Assembly (NCBI GenBank): GCA_963457665.1
Contig: OY735218.1
Coordinates: 44,680,158-44,744,157 of the forward strand
DNA length: 64,000 nt
Direction of reading: 5' to 3'
From: Thysanoteuthis rhombus
Taxonomy: Eukaryota > Mollusca > Cephalopoda > Oegopsida > Thysanoteuthidae
In this document: positions 1 through 14,979 of the stretch, piece after piece
Position numbering within the stretch: position 1 is the first letter of the stretch
Layout: every line of letters starts with the position of its first letter
Translations under genes and position numbers: made by a program
The notes under the pieces: generated by a model
Told to the model about the DNA's origin: nothing
What the model saw: the letters and a program-made list of their open reading frames with translations, nothing else
The model's database searches: none

Positions 1-1499
1 TCTTTAGCAATGATGTAGATCTTCACCTTAACTCACTGTAGATGACAAGAATTTCCATTCTTTTGTAATGGATGGCAACTCTGTTCTATCCAAGTCAAAG
101 CTTTCATCTTGCAAAGTATAACTATTTATCTCACCATTTTCTGAAGTTAATGGGTTAACATCTTTCTTTGACTCTAAGGCACGTATACTAATTTCATTAA
201 AATATTCAACATATCAAAAATATTGGAAAATTACAATCAATGCTGGATGCCAGAAATGAGATCTGATAAAAATTTAAATGAGTTAAATTGGAACAAGATA
301 AAATTTTAATTTAAACTGAGTTTTTTTTTTAATCACCCTGAAATCAGATTATTCTATACTAAGAATTTTTCTGCCTTATTCTTCAGTCACATGATATTTC
401 CTAATTAGAGCTTATTCAATATTTTGAAGGTTAGATTATTGCTAAAATAGTGTTCTGTAATCTGATCATGAATAATACCTGCAGCCAACTTATGTTTTAG
501 ACTAAATGGAAGCTACTCTTGAAGTGTTGAAAGAAACCTCAGAAAGAATTCTTAAAATGTTATTTGTTACTGTATAGTAATACAGTAACAAATTAGATTT
601 GGCCAAAGGCCTTTGATCTGGTCTTTTGACTATACTTCTCACTTCTAAAATACTTTATGGGCACTGACGCTTTTGGTAACACATCGTCATGGCTAAAATC
701 TCCGATGCTGATCAAATCTGCTCTTGAAAGCTAGAAGATTATTAAATGTGAAAGTTGCAGTAGAAATATGAATTTTATATTCTCTCCTTAAAGAATAGTT
801 TTCCTATCAAAGATAACAATAGGCAGACTGAACATTTTACTTATTTTTATTTCCAACTTGATTTGCTCTGCATTTCTTAAATATTATTTTGGGTGTGGAC
901 TGACTGAGAATTAATTTGATGCAAGTTTAACCAGAATTTAAAAGATTGATAAGTTTTCTCTTAGTATTTGCTCATTGAATTTTTCTAGGGTTGCATGTAT
1001 GAAATTTTTTTTTTAAAATCCTGATGTTCCCAAAGGCATCTTTTTCCCATTCAACATAATATTGTGTCCTATGTAACCTTGAAGCAGTTGTGATAATTAA
1101 TTTTGGGATGTTGAAAATTTTGAGGCCTTGATGGAAGACAATGTATGGCAACCCACATATATTATTTTTTAAAATTTTTTTTTCTCATTCTAAACAATTA
1201 CACCAGAATTAACTGAATCTATCTCCATCTATGACCTGAAATAATTTTTTAAATTTCAGTTGAATTAAAAAAATTCTTTTTATTTTTTATTTTTTTATAG
1301 TATAGCATGATAAGTGTACCCTATTTATTTGGGGTATCCTATAAGGTGTGACATTCAGGAATTTGGATGGAGTTTGAAAAATAATTGAACATTATGATTT
1401 ATGTGAAAGGCAGGGAAATGCTAAAAAAGACAGTTACTAACATCTAACATTAACTGCCTGTGATAAATACGCAACTTTAGTTACCACAGCGTCATACCA
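1..1499. other. AT-rich intergenic DNA
   Basis: No exon, RNA gene or repeat family recognised. Short homopolymer A/T runs only. Confidence 0.5.
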
Positions 1500-1509
1500 T
1501 GTGAGGCAA

Positions 1510-1660
1510 TCAAGGCACTATACCATGTACAATTTTTAGCCAGTCTGGTGTCATTCCAACTTCTAATAACCAGTTAGAGGTCCCTTTCCCCAGTTTCCAG
1601 ATCATGTTGGGCTGTCCACTCCTCCTTTGGCCTAATGATGTCCATTTGATGTCTTGATTT
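1510..1660 (-). mobile_element. Non-LTR retrotransposon tail (pol C-terminal remnant)
   Basis: The minus strand reads IKWTSLGQRRSGQPNMIWK, which fits the very common LINE pol C-terminal pattern (W.P.G.RRRGRP..TW). It is followed by about 25 degraded residues and a stop. Both ends are truncated. Clade cannot be assigned from this piece. Confidence 0.5.
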
Positions 1661-2559
1661 ACAGGACTTGTGGAGAGTTCAAAGAAGACATGCCCTAACC
1701 ATAATAAATGTAATCCTTGATATTTATAAATCACTTTTAATGATACAAGTTGCTGCTGAGAATACACCCAAAAGGTTTGTCTTATTGACAACAAAATGAT
1801 GCTTGGTGCTATATTACTTGTGCATCAATTTGACCCAAAATATGCCTGATAATGAATATTCACTGTACCATCATGTTTGATATTTTAATATTAAAGAATA
1901 ATTGCTTGTCAATATTTGTGCTGAAAAACCTTTATACCCAGCAGATGGAGACTTTATGTGATCAAATGTCAAACCCTTTGAAAAAATATTTCTGATATAA
2001 TTAAAATGGACTAAAATTAGGATTGACAGGCAAGATTAGGTTTTAAAAAATTTTCTGACTGAAATAGGTGTAGTCATTTGTTCGATGATCCATATGTGTG
2101 TGTGGGGGGAGGTGATTGTGTTTGGGTTTTTTTTTCCATTTGTTAACCAATAATTTGTAATATTTCATCAACATATGATAGACTAAAAATATTTAAACTT
2201 TTTTCCAAGATTTTTTCCTTTTTGAAGTATTGATCATGATCAGACACCATTAGATCTTAATTTCATGAACCACTTGATACTACTCCTAATTGACAGAACT
2301 CTTCTGTGGAAAGAGTGAAGAATGATTGAAATCTTCAGTGAAAAAAATCCGGTTGGTCACTCAAAAGAAACAATCACAGGACTCTATTTTGGCAGCATGT
2401 TGGATTGGAAAAAAGGGTAAATAATGGATAAGTCAAAAATTAATGACAATGCTTTTGTTGGATGAGTAGAAAGTCTGTGCATTCATTTTCAAATTTTGTA
2501 TTTTATTTTTATTTATTTTTTTTTTCTTTAGATTAAAACCAAATTAGCAAAAACTTACA

Positions 2560-2720
2560 TGGTTAATTGAACTCCCCCCTAAAAATCTATTTTGATGGGA
2601 AATTTTCAGCTCTCTGGCTCCATTGATGCAGTATGTACGTGTGATACATGCACACAGCCAGACAGACCAGCTTGAAAACTGAAGAAACCTATGGCAACAG
2701 ACTTTTTAAAATTTCCCATC
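2560..2720 (+). repeat. Interspersed repeat family R1, copy 1
   Basis: Shares with the copies at 14505, 20270, 37195 and (inverted) 45930 the order: tcagc-tct-g-ctccattg, then a run of (cag)ccagccagacc, then aaactgaagaaacctatg. No coding potential. Probably a MITE or SINE-like element; ends not defined. Confidence 0.6.
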
Positions 2721-5700
2721 ATGAATTTTTAATAGATAGCTCTGGAATTAATCTTCAGTGTGTGTTCATTGGTTGTTAATTCCAACAGTAATAACCCATG
2801 TTCATTTCTGAAAATTTCTTCTATTGTAAGAAACACTTCCCAGCACTAAATAACTATTTTAATTGATATTTTGCATTTGGGAATTATGAATTTCAAGGAT
2901 CAAATTTGAATTTTTAAAAAATTATTTTATATAATATTTTTGTAAGTGCAACCTGTTCTGATGATATAGTATTATTGTAATTGAAGTATACTATAAAATT
3001 TATGAGTTAATTTTGCTTTAACTGATATTTAAAATTATATCCTTCTACCTTTCCTAACATTTTTTTTGTTTTGATATAAAAACCTGAATTCGTCTACAAT
3101 TGATATTCTTGTATCAGTTAATTTTTCCCTGGTATTTCTTGGGTTGCAAAAACAAACAGGGAAAAGATGAAAAAAGTACTTGTCAAAAATTTATGACAAT
3201 GCTTCATCTTAGAAATTAAAAAAAAAATTAAATTTATTACTACTAATAAAGATAGTTTTGTTACAAAATTCAAGATTTAAAATTTGGACCCAGTACACTA
3301 TACCCTGAAATTACATCTGTGAATATGTTTTGTTCTGGGGAGCTTCATACCATACCCAAGTTGTTGCAAACTATTAATATTTAATGGACTATGGGAATGC
3401 CTTTAGGAGAAATATATATTTAACTGACCCTATATGAGGCATGACTTTTTATCAAACATACAAAATACACCTACATGCCACAAACACATGCACATATGTA
3501 TGTGTAAGTCTATGAGTGTGCATAGATGGGATTTTGTGTATTTTGCATTTTCGATAAAACATTCAATCAAAAGTTAAAATATATGTAGATTTATGGTATC
3601 CATGAGTTTGAGATGTTGAAGCTGTTATTAAGGAATGCAATTTTCAGGATTAATTTTTTGGGGGGCAAAATTAGCATTGATAATGCTATGAAATAGTAAT
3701 TGAATTGATGTCATTTTGAGAATTTGGCTAATCCCAATCATCCAAAGGTTCCTTAGTTTTTTTTGCTTATTGAAGTCTTGAAATATCTTGCTCCCATAAT
3801 TTTCAGATTTTAAGGCTTCTGTCATTGAAATAAAATCCATTTTATTTTATTAAATGGAATGTTGCAAATAATTATGAAATGTTTCTGTAACTATTTGCAA
3901 TAAATTAAGATGGAAGTGGATAAGAAAAATTTATCTATAATGAAATCAGATCAGCTGATAAACCTTGTTTACCGCAGATTGGGACTTAGACCTTGGGATT
4001 TAAAGATTTATCTTCTGATCTGCTTATAGTGAGTTGGAATACTTACTATCTACAAATATTGGAACTTCCCCTCTTACACTATATTTTGTATATCTTTTTA
4101 TGCATATATATCTCATTTATGATTTGCTAATCTATATCTACAAGATATCTAAATAAAATGATGTTTTTCAGAATGATTTAAATATTATCTACAGGCCAGT
4201 TCAACATTATAATTAGATTGTAAATAGAATGCACTCCCTCTAAAATCTTTTAAAAATTTACATATTTGCTATATACAGCATTACGATATACCAATCAGCT
4301 GTTGAACAGTGTTAATATCTCAAAAACTGCCAAAAATGAGTGGAATAAGTGAACAAAAACAATGACACTAATTGAAGTCCCGTAAAGTCTTACTTTTTTA
4401 TTTTATTCAGCTTTTTTAATCCAATTTTAATTTGGGTGATCTAGCTAATGACTAGGTCATGATTCTTTTGGCATTTGATTTGTAATACTGTACATACTGA
4501 CTACTTATAGTTCTATTTAAGAATTTCTAAACTTGAACTCATTCGCTGAAAATAGTAATGTAATATTTTATTCTAAGCACTTATATTTCTTTGAAATTCC
4601 GTCCATGTTAAAAATTCATATTGGTTGAGAATTTTGCTTGCTTTTTCAAGAAATTTCTCTCTTTAGACTCTTTGTAATAGCATTACGTATCTTATCAAAT
4701 TATACCAATTGCTACCTGTAGAGAAAACCAAGATAAACACTCTGTTTGAAATGCTGTCCAAATGAGAAAAATTGTCCAGCATTAGCACGCCAACAGTTTA
4801 AATTGTGAAGTATCATATTTACTGGAGTACAGTATGATCTTGAATATGATGCAATCCCCACTTTTTGTAGCAAAAAATCTGGAATATCTTGTTGTTCAGG
4901 TTTTTATGTTCTACAGTTAAGGTTTAGCTGTTCCAATGAATGTAACTAAGTATGAAATGAAGAAAAAAATCAAATTTAATCATAAGGCTTGAATAGTGCA
5001 GTTTTTAACAGTATAGAAAATTTGGGAACCAATTACCAACACTAATCAAGGTATACCTGTATGTTATCCATTTTTTTTATTTTCATTTTTTTAAATTTCT
5101 TACATTATACACGAGTAAATATATTATGCAGTGTTTTTTTTTTGTTTTTTTTTTTTTTAATACTTGAATGGACTTGTAAAATCTTTGACTAACTCATAAG
5201 AGTATATCAAGAGGGTTCAAAGTAAGAAAGGTTTATGAGTTGTCATTCTGCTGAGAAAATGATTGGCAGTCATGAAAGTTCTGTGAAAAAAAGGTTGTGA
5301 AGATGTCTTCAAGGGAGGTAAATAATGTCTCCAGGAGTTGAAGTGAAAACAATTGTTGATGAAAATTTACATAAATTTTGACTGGTATGTGATTGTTGAT
5401 AATTATACCATTTTAATATTCTAAATTACAGAATCATTATACTGTCATGATTACGGACTATTATGGCTTTTTTTTTTTTTCTTTCTCCTCTTTTCTTCTT
5501 ATTCCCAGCAAGTACGTTCTATAAATTTAAGACCTTATCCAACTCTTTCTTATACTTGATTAAATGTGATCCAAGGGATGTAAATTGCTCCTGGATAAAT
5601 TGGAAAAATTATGGAGCTCTTCTATAAATAGGATAGGCAAAAAATTGACAATTTATTCATCTTTCTGGAATATTTTTACTGGATGAAATTCAATAATGAA

Positions 5701-7894
5701 GTGGCAATAAGATTGACAAATCCTCTTTTCCACTTGGAAACGACTGTTACCTTGAAAGTTTTCAATCTATTTTTTGCTGTTAATTTTGATTTTGTCCATG
5801 GTTTCATTTTTTTCTGCTTAGCTAAAGATTTTTCAATTCAAGGCTCTTTCACAATAATCGTAATTCAGAAATTGATTCAATAAAATGTTCTGATTTACTT
5901 GGTTATATTATATTATTGGCCCCCCCCCAATTTTGTGGAGAAAAAAAGTCTTGTACTACAATTATGTTTGTTAGTGTTACAGGTAATCCAAGGAATGTTG
6001 TTTCTACATAAGAATGTTAATTGTTTCATGATACAGCTGCCAAATATTGAAATAAAATTTTTTAAGAAAAAAAATGCTTGTTGAAATTTTTTAATCTTTG
6101 ATTTGTATATGCAGTATATAGAAATTAGCATCATGGAAATTTTACAGATTTTACCTGCACTAGACTGATCACTAAAGAAAAAAAAAAGCACTCCCAACTA
6201 TATTTTCTAGCCAAGATGTTAACTGCTGCAAAAATTTCCACAAAGTTTGCTTTTTCATTATCCAAACATTGACAGTGCTATTTTCCCTAAAGTAAGTCTG
6301 GCAAGCTACAAGATAAGTGTTTATGTAACTTAGTAAATTTATCTTGCCAAAAGTTACATAGCCTAAAACCAAGCCTAGCAAAAAAATTCAACATTTGCTC
6401 TTCTAAATTGAAATTAAATTAAAGTAAAATTCTTTTGTATAAAATGAATATAGATAATCATAATGCATTCACAAATTGCAGTGAAAATGATTTGTAGATA
6501 GATCACTAGAAATAATGCACAGAGGATCATAGGAAATTCAAGTCGGAGATTCCTCAAAGAATAGCACTTTTTGATGGACCAATGGATTTGGTTGTTTACC
6601 ATTAAATGAAGAAAAAAAAACTAATATTAAGGGAACATAATCAAAATATACAAATAGTACAATATGCTAGATTGCTGCAATGTTACCATATTTTCCAATA
6701 ATTTAACCCACTAGAATATTGTGTCACCTTAATCTTGTCACAGATAATACACAGGATCCTGATAAAATAGTCATATAGGTGGGAATAGTAACTATCTATC
6801 AATTCTCTGAAGATTCTTTAAGAAATCTCTGACTTGAATTTTCTCTGTGATGTTATTATTATTTCTACTCTAATCTAGTGATTTATTTGTAAATCATTTT
6901 AATTCCTTATGCTGGATTTGAAAAAATATTTTCCTTTATACTGATTTTAGGCTGGTAAGAAAGATTAGCAACACTGAATATTTGATATGGATCAAACAGT
7001 TGGGCCAGAGATTTAGAAACATACCTTTTATACCACTTAAATATCATGGATTTTATGAAAAGAACATAGTGATTATGCTCAAATTTTTGACAATCAGTAT
7101 TGAATTCAAAGGTAATGAATAGTAGTTACCATCATCGTTTTTGGATTGCCAGTTTTGTAAGTACATAAATATACTAATTGTGCTGGAAAAAAAACCTTGA
7201 TAGACTTATGTTGTCTACTTTGCTTGATCATTGTCAATGTTAGTTCTTCAATGAAAATGATTTCAGATAATATAAATCAAAAGTTTGTTTATATTCCCTA
7301 TTTATTCTATTAGATGTATTGTCAATGTTAATTTACTTGGTGCTGAAGGGTACCCAGCCTGTTGTTTAGTAGTGTTAAAGAAAACAAACAATAAGAATTG
7401 AGATGATGGTAAAATATAAATTGTCCTCTTAACCAAATCTAATTACGATTTGACTACCTAATATGCTGGCATATAAGTCAACCCTAAAACTTGAGTCTTA
7501 ATCCAAGTTTATACCAATATTCACTGGATAAGTTGATTCTACAATATAAGGCAGCATTATGTCCATAAGAATCAGGTCTAAACAGACTAATATGATCCAT
7601 TAGGGAAAATACCTGGTGCTTAAAAAGTTGACTTATATGCAGTGTATAGAAATTAGCATCATGGAAATTTTTGATTTTACCCGCACTAGACTGATCACTG
7701 AAGAAAAAAACACTTTGTCCTAGATGGGAATCAATTTTTATTTCTATTCTGAAAAATACTAAGATTTGTGTAAATTCATAAATACATATATAAATATATT
7801 TAACATTTTTTTCATTTTCAAAACGATTGCCAAGTATGGCTGATATCCTTTATTTAAAAAAAAACATGCTAAGGTTTCAAAGAGAAAGAAATCT
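2721..7894. other. AT-rich intergenic DNA
   Basis: Apart from the CA/TG-rich inverted repeat at 3440-3575, nothing supported. The small ORFs here have no recognisable motif and follow the AT bias. Confidence 0.5.
3440..3575. repeat. CA/TG-cored inverted-repeat element, copy 1
   Basis: Starts catgactttttatcaaaca and ends with the near-inverted gatg/cattttcgataaaaca. The core is rich in cacatgca / tgtatgtgt. Similar organisation at 39885-40030 and 50325-50580. Confidence 0.45.
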
Positions 7895-8200
7895 GGCAAA
7901 ATATTCTCAATACTTTTGGCATCAGAATGCGGGCAGGGGCATAGTTATTTCTGGATAATTTATTATGGTAATATACTTGAAAAATTAATGGTTGCATCTC
8001 CAATGTGATAAGAACTAGGAGCCTAAGATTCATCAGACATTGCTGGAGAGGAGAAAACCAAACATAGCACAAACTGTTCCTATGGGAACCCACCCAGGGG
8101 AGAAAGATCAAGCAACCACCCATGTACAAAATATCTGAACCAAGTCTGTGGGAATAGTAACCTGCAAAGGGAAGAGCCAGGTGGAGTGACAGAATTATCA
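7895..8200 (+). mobile_element. Non-LTR retrotransposon tail (pol C-terminal remnant)
   Basis: The plus strand at ~8000-8150 reads ISNVIRTRSLRFIRHCWR, a stop, then KLFLWEPTQGRK. This is the family tail pattern ..I..RRLRFAGHCWR....LLLWEP.HG.R. GC is higher than the surroundings. Degraded by stops. Confidence 0.6.
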
Positions 8201-11200
8201 TCTGGGAATTCAGAGTCCATTTGATATGGTGAATGTACTTAAGCTTATCTATCTATATAATGGAGTGTTTTTTGTTTTTTTTGTTCACCTGTTTCTCTAT
8301 GTAATGGACTCTTCCACGGAAAAGTAGCGATTTTGCTGATAAAAATTTCTCTTACCAACTATTTGAAACAATGGATTCTTCCACTTAACCAAGTTCAGTT
8401 TCTTTTCTAAAAAAAAAAATCATCTGATAGAAATTCAAATGTATCGGTATTTTTTTTCAGGTGGATTCACTATTTTATTTTTATTATAAAACTTGAATCT
8501 GCAAATGGGCAAACAATAAGACTAATAAGACTGGAATCACTAAAGAACAGAACAAGTTACCAGACTACTTAATACTCCTGTGAGTATACTTGTCTCAAGA
8601 TGTTAACTTCCAGAAGATGAAGTTTACAAGTCACTTTTTTCTTTTTAAATTGGCAGAAGACACTTGTTTGGTTGTCTGGAACCTCACACAAGACGTAAAG
8701 AAGACCTTGGTTGGGTCTGGTCACATCTGTTGCTACACTTCCATTCCTAGAGATAAAACAAAACATGATATATAAATCACCAGAAACCGGTTTTTGTGTG
8801 AGAAAATAGTTTCCACTCAACTTGAAAGAAATTGTGAAAATAAAACTTATGACATGATTTTTGACAAGATAAAATGAAAAGGAAGAAATTTGCAGACACC
8901 AAATGCTGGCACCAGCTACTCATTTGTATTCCTGAAATTTAATTGTAATCACAGCAGATGCATTTCAAACTATCCAAAGTATTAGTCATTTTTTTAGTAA
9001 GACTTATGCATATTTTTCTAGTGATAATTTGGCAAGGAATTATGAGAGAGAGAAAAAAAAACAGTTGCTTAAATTGTGAATGCATCCTAAAGTGAGTTCA
9101 TGAAGACTACATTTTAATCATGTACTTGGCCTGAACAATCATCACATCCTGCAGGGATAAGTTTACAACCTCCCTTCCAAATAAAAACCTATGGGATATA
9201 AATCACAACACATCAAGAAATTAGTTGAAATATTTTGATTTTCAATGACGGTTTAAAGTTACAATATATTTTGAATAATCATATCATCTAAATAACAATT
9301 CAAAACAATCTTCATTCAAGAAATAGTTTGAGTAAAATGGAAAGTTTTTTCAATAATTATACATATACATATATAATGAATTCTAACACCATTTCATGAA
9401 TTCACTAACAGCTGTGAATTGTATGAGCAAAATATAATTCCATCTCAAACACTTGAGCTTTGTAAACCATAACCAACAAAAGAATAACCTGGAAAATGTA
9501 GTTTCCTTTTTAAAAAAACTGAATCTCTTATGTGATATTGAAATCAAACTGAAATGTCCAATTCTTGAATTTTAGTGCTTTTCTCACATTGACAGTAATA
9601 ATCCTTTGATAGTTATAATCCTTCCTGCATAAAACTGCATAAACTGGTTTGTAGATAATGGTGTCATCCTGACATCAAAGAGAAGCTATTCTTTTGCATT
9701 TAATGCAAAATACTTCAGAGACACATTTGGTCATTAACTGTGATTGAGATTTTGCATCTGAATTTTTTCATTGAGATTTTCAACAGGATTAGACAATAAC
9801 AAAATTAGTTTTACTTTTTAAACAAACCTTCAAACATGCCCACTCTCCAGCCTACTTCTCTCTAGTACAGTCACACATAACCCACCCAATGTATGCAAGC
9901 TTATATATTATATAGAGTTGGTGGCGACTTGCACCAATGGAAAAAAGACAACACAGCAGCAGTAGCCAACTGAAGAGTGGCAGAACCGAACCCACAAAAA
10001 GGTGGAGAGACTTAAAAGATGGTGTGATAGTCATTCTCCCATTTCTCCTGTAACTGAATAGACAAATAAATCAAATTTGAATACAATGGTCTTCATGAAA
10101 GTATACTAGCTGAAATATGCCTAAATGCTACTTTTGACCAAAACTAGTATTACATTCTACTCCTCAGGCTACAATGCATCAATTTGACTTCTAACAGGTC
10201 ACATACAGATAGTTGTACTGATTAAACCGAATCAGAGTTTTGATATAATATAGCTGGATATATATATATGGAAATAAGATCATTATTTTTGAGAAGAGCA
10301 AGGATACAGGTCCACATTATTATTTTTATGAATGATGAAAAAGTAATAGTCAAAAAATTATGCTCTGATATTCTATCAGTTACCAAAAAACATTTGTTAC
10401 TAAAGCTATAGCTGTCCTTGAGTTATGCTGATGGACAAATGAGAAACATTTGGTGAATTAAGTGTACCACTAAAAAAGTGTTCGGATCTTCAAAAACTAA
10501 ATTGCTACGTAAGTAACAACAGAAAATTCGGTGGCAATACCATAGGCTGTTCTTGAGTTTTGCTAACATGGATGGACAGACTTATAGAAAGATTCCAGTG
10601 TTGAAAAAATTCTGCTTTATTCCTTATAGAAACACACACTGATGTAATGCATGAGCACAAATAATGCAGGTAATAAAAAACCTTCTGAGATGCAAGTGAG
10701 GCAGTTATTAATTCCCAAATTTAATACCTTTCTTTTTTTAGGGGAGTCGAGGGGAGAGTCTTTCAGATTTTAATTAGAGATTAAACAGGATTATCATCTC
10801 ATTTTTTTTTTAAAACATCTCAGTGAACAAAACCACAGGTAAGATCATAAGTGCTCTACTATTGTGGCTTAGAGTCAGATTAAACTAAGCTTTGTGAATA
10901 TCCACAGTGAAGACAGTGGTAGATTAATCAGTAAGTTAAGTAGATTTAAGCTAAGCTTGGAAAGAGGCGTGGGGGTGGGAGCAAATATCTGGTATATTAC
11001 AAATTCTACTTTCTAATATGAAAAAATGCAGTGCATCCACTGAACTGGCGTAGAATCATACAGGTGCCATAAGTGAATATCACATAGTTGGATGAATAAA
11101 AGCAAGTCAAGACACATAACAGATCACATAACAAATACTTGGAAGATTAGAAAGAACTGGCTAGACTCTATATTCTGTTTAAATAAACATTTGCATCAAA

Positions 11201-13094
11201 ATCTTTTTGTTTGAATAGACACTTTCTTGTGTAAGTAAACATTCTTGCTAAAATCTCTGCTGGCTTCAAAGTCATTTTTTATCAACAAGTTTCAAAGTTA
11301 TTCATCATTTCAAGTCATTGTTTCTATGGCAATTAATAATAGCACTATTGGAAATGATAATTAAGTTTTCAAGTTGAAGTTCTTCACCTTATTTCAGTTC
11401 ATCTGTGAAACAGTACAAACATGTATTGTTTTTTTAAAAAAAATACATAAAACAATAAAATGTAATGAACAGATCAGAGGAAAAAAATTTGATTATTTAT
11501 TTTAAAATGTAACAAAAGATAATATTTTTTATTTGTTTTTAAAATTTTAATTCAACTAATTTTTTTGTTGAGTTTTTATTAGATATCGATGAAAATTTGG
11601 TATATATGAATTAACCTCCAACAAGAGAGGTAATAAAAATCATAAGAAACTCAAAGATTACCTACTAGGAAGGATCACTAAAAACAGGCAGGCACTCTGA
11701 AGAGGTCACTGATTCTATTATTTGTTTTTTTTAATATGGAAAATGGTTGCTCCAACCACATTGATAAAAAATTTCTTCTGCCATTGGACATATTCATGTA
11801 TTATAATTTACATTAATTCTTTTCATTCCAGTATTTAAAATTCATTACAATAAATCATTTGCTTAAATTTATTCAAAAAATTATTTCAATTTTGTCAATT
11901 CCAACAACAGTAAAATTTTGTTCATTCCGATAAATTATATTAAATTTTTGTTTAAATTAACACGGAAGATATTCTTCAAGTTTCTTATAATTTTTATCAA
12001 CTCCCTTGACATTGAAAAAATTGTCCTGGATATAAAACATTAAAATTCAATAGCGTTGATCATAAAACTGCCAAAAGAAAGAAAATAAGCTTCTGTTGGT
12101 TAGTGCCTCAAGTTTTTAGTGTAAGTTTTCATTCTACAGAAAACAGAACCATAAACTTGGTGCTTTGCTTTCAACTGCACCATTGAGCCATATTTACTCA
12201 TCAGGAAGATAACAATAAACCAGTGTTATTAAGAAGCCGCTACCAGCTAATCCGCTGTGTCAAGAAATCAGTGTAAAATCAATATCAATAAATTACAATC
12301 CTGAGATTTCCAGAATTACTTTGAACAAACTAATTCATCAACTGATGGGTATCATTGGGGTTGTTATTACTTTGATCACATAAATAAAAATAAACCATTT
12401 GGTTGAATTTATATCTTAATCTGTATTTCTAATTAACTTACACCTGCATGCTGAAATTTTGAAAAATAGGCAAAAACCAAAGAGAGGATATTAAATTAAT
12501 TCTCGCTAATTCAAATTTGATTTATGACTTGAGCCTCAGATGTCTGACCTCATGCAATATTGTCTCTTCAGTGAAATTTAGTTATACTTTATAAGAGAAC
12601 ATTTAAGATTTAACTAAATTTTGATAAAGTAATTTATTTTATTCTTCTTTTAAAATCTTCTATAAAATTACTTTTCAGAGAATGTCCTAATGTCCTAATT
12701 TGTATTTTATAGCAGTGGTAAGTTACCAACATCACGTGCACCACAAGGGATACAATGCTTACTTTTTGTGTTTGAAAGATTTGAGTCCTTTTGATTTAAA
12801 CACAACTCTCTAGAATTTGTTTTTCATTGATTTGAGCCAAAAATAAAACTAGATATATATTTATATGGATAATTCCGATATGTCAAGCTCTTCATGACAT
12901 TTATCTGACCCACTTACCACCCATTAATACAAAAGGTTTCCAACTCCTGTTTCACAGGGTTGATTTAGAATTTCTTTGTTTTAAGAAATAAGAAATTTTT
13001 TTTATTCAGATATAAATATTACAACATTCTCAAGATATTTTCAAAGGCAAATGATATTTATGAATGAAAATATATAAGCAACATCTTTGAACAA
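8201..13094. other. AT-rich intergenic DNA
   Basis: No exon recognised. 10400-10600 contains a roughly duplicated segment (tatagctgtccttgagtt.tgctgatggac / ataggctgttcttgagttttgctaacatggatggac). It reads like a degraded interspersed repeat with a GGACAGAC end. Confidence 0.4.
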
Positions 13095-14505
13095 CAAACA
13101 AATAACTAGCATATTTGAAGAAAAAGAAAAAGGAAAAAAGCCTGAACCAGATGACATTACCATCGATCTACTCAAAAAAGCTAGTTAGATCATCACTAAA
13201 AAACTAGCCATTCTATTCAACTTATGTCTAAAAAAGTAAAGTCCCCAAAGACTGGAACACAGTAATCATAATGGTTTTACATAAAAAGCTGAAAGACAAC
13301 TATAGAGCTATAAGCCTACTCAACTGCATCTACAAACATTATATAACAATTATCTGCAACCAGATCGCTAAAACACTAGATAAAAACCAACCATGGGAAC
13401 AGGCTGGCTTTTGAAGAAACTACTCCATCATAGACCATCTCCATTCAATAGATCAACTCAGGGAAAAAGCAGCAGAATACAAAATGCCACTTGCTATAGC
13501 ATTTATAGACTTCAAGAAAGCTGTCGACTCAGTGGAAATACCCATGCTCATGAAGGCCATCACTCTAAAAGATGTAGACCCTGTATATGTCAAAGTAATA
13601 CAACATATATACAATCATAGCAACTCTTTTATCAGGCTACATAGAGACTCTGAACCCTTCCAGCTCCAAAAAGGAGTAAGACAAGGTTATACCAGCTCAT
13701 CCAAACTCTTCATAGCCTGCCTCGAGATGATCCTCAGAAGACTAGACTGGGAGAATAAAGGAATCAAAATAGACGGCAAATATCTAAGCAACCTCAGGTT
13801 TGCAGACAACATTGCCCTTTTCGCAGAGAACCTACAAAAATGAAGAAAGCAAGAAAGTCAGCCTACGCATGAACTTCAGCAAAACCAAGGTCATTTGCAA
13901 TAACCATGTCAGAAATAAGAACACTAAGATCGAAATCAAGGACACAGAACTGGGGAAAGTAGACCACTGCATCTGCGTAGGACAACAAATCTCCATGAGA
14001 CCCACAAAAGAAGAAGAAATCAAGTGAAGAATTACACTAAGATGGCAAGACGATCCTAATAATCCTAAAAAAGAAGAGTGCACAACCAATGCATCCTCCT
14101 GATAGGCACCAATGGAGCTGAAACACGGAACCTAACCAAGAGACAGACCCACAAATTGAGGACCATGCAATGTACACATGAAAGAATCATGCTCAGCCTC
14201 ACATGGAGAGACCACAAAACAGCACAATACATCCAGGAGAAAACAGGAGTCAGAGACATGATAGAATCCATAAAAAAACTCAAATGGCAATGGGCTGGCC
14301 ATGTCGTAATAATGGCAGACAACCAATGGACATTGCGACTTACAACATGGATCCCAAGAAATCACATGTGCAACTGAAGCCGGCAGAGTATTAGATAGAG
14401 AACTAGACAAATTCAGAAAGTATTGGCTCTGCGATGCCCATGATAGAGAAGTGTGGTGAATCCTGAGGAAGGTCTATATCCAACGACGGATGTTAAGAAA
14501 CTGAT
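13095..14505 (+). mobile_element. RTE-type non-LTR retrotransposon, 5'-truncated and degraded
   Basis: Reverse-transcriptase pieces follow each other in shifting frames. DDITIDLLKKAS at ~13150, FIDFKKAVDSVE at 13500, FIRLHRDSEPFQLQKGVRQG at ~13630, LSNLRFADN (degenerate FADD catalytic box) at 13790, MNFSKTKVICNNHVRNKN at ~13870, then the C-terminal ERIMLSLTWRDHKTAQYI and KWQWAGHV at ~14180-14300. The RT order and wording fit the RTE-like elements widespread in invertebrates. The endonuclease half is missing and multiple frameshifts make it inactive. Confidence 0.85.
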
Positions 14506-14720
14506 GTCTGAATTTTCAAAAAACAAAAAAATGTTTTTCTAGAGTAAGGAGCAAATGTTTAAATGTTCAACCCTCTAGCTTCATTAGTATGGCTTTTGTA
14601 CATGAAACATACAAAAATAGCCAGCAAAGCAGAACCGATTGAAAACTGGTGAAACCTGTGTTGATCTATGAACAGTTTTGATAGGAAGTTGGAAATTTCC
14701 AACATTGTAATCAAGATTAC
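14505..14720 (+). repeat. Interspersed repeat family R1, copy 2
   Basis: attttcaaaaaacaaaaaa, then aggagcaaatgtttaaatgttcaaccctctagct, then gccagc..., then gaaaactggtgaaacct. Abuts the RTE 3' end. Confidence 0.55.
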
Positions 14721-14979
14721 AACTAAAAATGATATTTTTGATTATACTCCTAAAGGAGAATTCTGTGTGAAGAAACATTACGCAGGGGAAATAATTCTGA
14801 TATTTTCATAAGAGTTACTTTCTTGGACTTTCATTGTTCTATTAAAATTCTGTGACAATTGCCCAACTGAATCAGCTTAACACATTCTCTTTATCTTCTG
14901 AATTTTAATATAATTGCGATTGCAAAATTATTTAAATACAGCCATCATTTTTTGACAGCAAGAGTAAACAGGAGTCAAT

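Noticed and set aside
9840..10034. Possible retroelement tail (plus strand TEPTKRWRDLKDG)
   Set aside because: Only a vague resemblance to LINE tails; too short to support.
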